DNA of 61,105 bases from Vreelandella salicampi (GTDB taxonomy: Bacteria; Pseudomonadota; Gammaproteobacteria; Pseudomonadales; Halomonadaceae): positions 1-61,105 of the forward strand of contig NZ_JACCDF010000019.1 of NCBI RefSeq assembly GCF_013415105.1, given 5' to 3'. The notes beneath the pieces were generated by a model, which did not search any database, had not been told where the DNA came from, and worked only from the letters and a program-made list of their open reading frames with translations. Below, piece after piece: positions 60,989 through 61,105 of this stretch (position 1 is the first letter of the stretch; the number at the start of each line of letters is the position of its first letter). The position numbers and the translations under genes were made by a program.

Positions 60989-61105
60989 GGGCGTGTTGAC
61001 GTTTGGTCGAGGATGATTTGGCAGGATAGGGGCAAGCTCGCAGAATAGAGGTTCTCACGCCAACAAACTGCGAGCTTGCGATGCCCCGACAAATGCTCAC
61101 GGATG
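60989..61105 (+). mobile_element. Left end of an IS5-like insertion sequence
   Basis: From about 60989 the sequence AGGGCGTGTTGACGTTTGG looks like an insertion-sequence terminal repeat, and a transposase-like start codon follows 90 bases later. The element runs off the window, so the other end and the target duplication cannot be checked. Confidence 0.5.
61081..61105 (+). CDS. Transposase, N-terminal fragment (IS5-like)
   Basis: Only eight codons are visible: MPRQMLTD. IS5-family transposases often begin MPRQMLTDEQW. The window edge cuts the gene. Identification rests on these residues and the terminal repeat in front. Confidence 0.45.

Overview
The window reads as a chromosomal segment of a halophilic gammaproteobacterium, most like Halomonas or a close relative. 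This rests on gene content and protein character (acidic, GC-rich genes, pckA-hslO-hslR-yrfG//nudE synteny as in enterics, a Lon-type protease beside a rib operon, large RTX-type exoproteins); no database search was possible. No rRNA, tRNA or CRISPR array was seen.

Left part (1-28 kb) is mostly housekeeping and nearly all on the minus strand: start of etfB, a glutarate/lysine end-module (CaiB-type CoA-transferase plus glutaryl-CoA dehydrogenase), gshA-dsbB, tex, a RES/Xre toxin-antitoxin pair, pckA with a HexR-like operator, the yrfG-hslR-hslO heat-shock unit facing nudE, a YdgJ-like oxidoreductase, ilvD, a PAS-type chemoreceptor, a Lon-family protease with a sigma-32-like promoter, and the nrdR-ribD-ribBA-ribH-nusB-thiL-pgpA operon. 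That operon has no ribE, and its RibA domain has lost the zinc cysteines.

Middle part (28-40 kb) starts with a periplasmic DsbG-like protein and a ParE/CopG toxin-antitoxin pair. A sulfur island follows: a two-component system, TsdB-TsdA (thiosulfate to tetrathionate), split YeeE/YedE transporters, a DUF2892 protein, a SulP transporter, an ETHE1/Blh-like persulfide dioxygenase, a secreted DsrE-like protein and a secreted rhodanese. Together they suggest import and oxidation of thiosulfate and sulfane sulfur. An intergenic plus-strand unit with its own promoter and terminator looks like a new C-rich-loop small RNA. After it come a MotB/OmpA-like protein and two lipoproteins, one of the FlgO family.

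Right part (42-61 kb) is an accessory surface/secretion region: a leaderless trypsin-like protease with a Calx-beta domain, an intact DUF6447 gene, an outer-membrane barrel, an OpgB-like phosphoglycerol transferase fused to an ILEI-type domain, a decayed sapC, and two large calcium-binding exoproteins (2105 and 1058 residues). The two exoproteins share one C-terminal module of about 400 residues and flank a two-component system. Broken DUF6447 copies follow both exoprotein genes at the same junction, and another lies near 44.7 kb, which points to repeated cassette duplication and decay. The window ends inside what looks like an IS5-family element.
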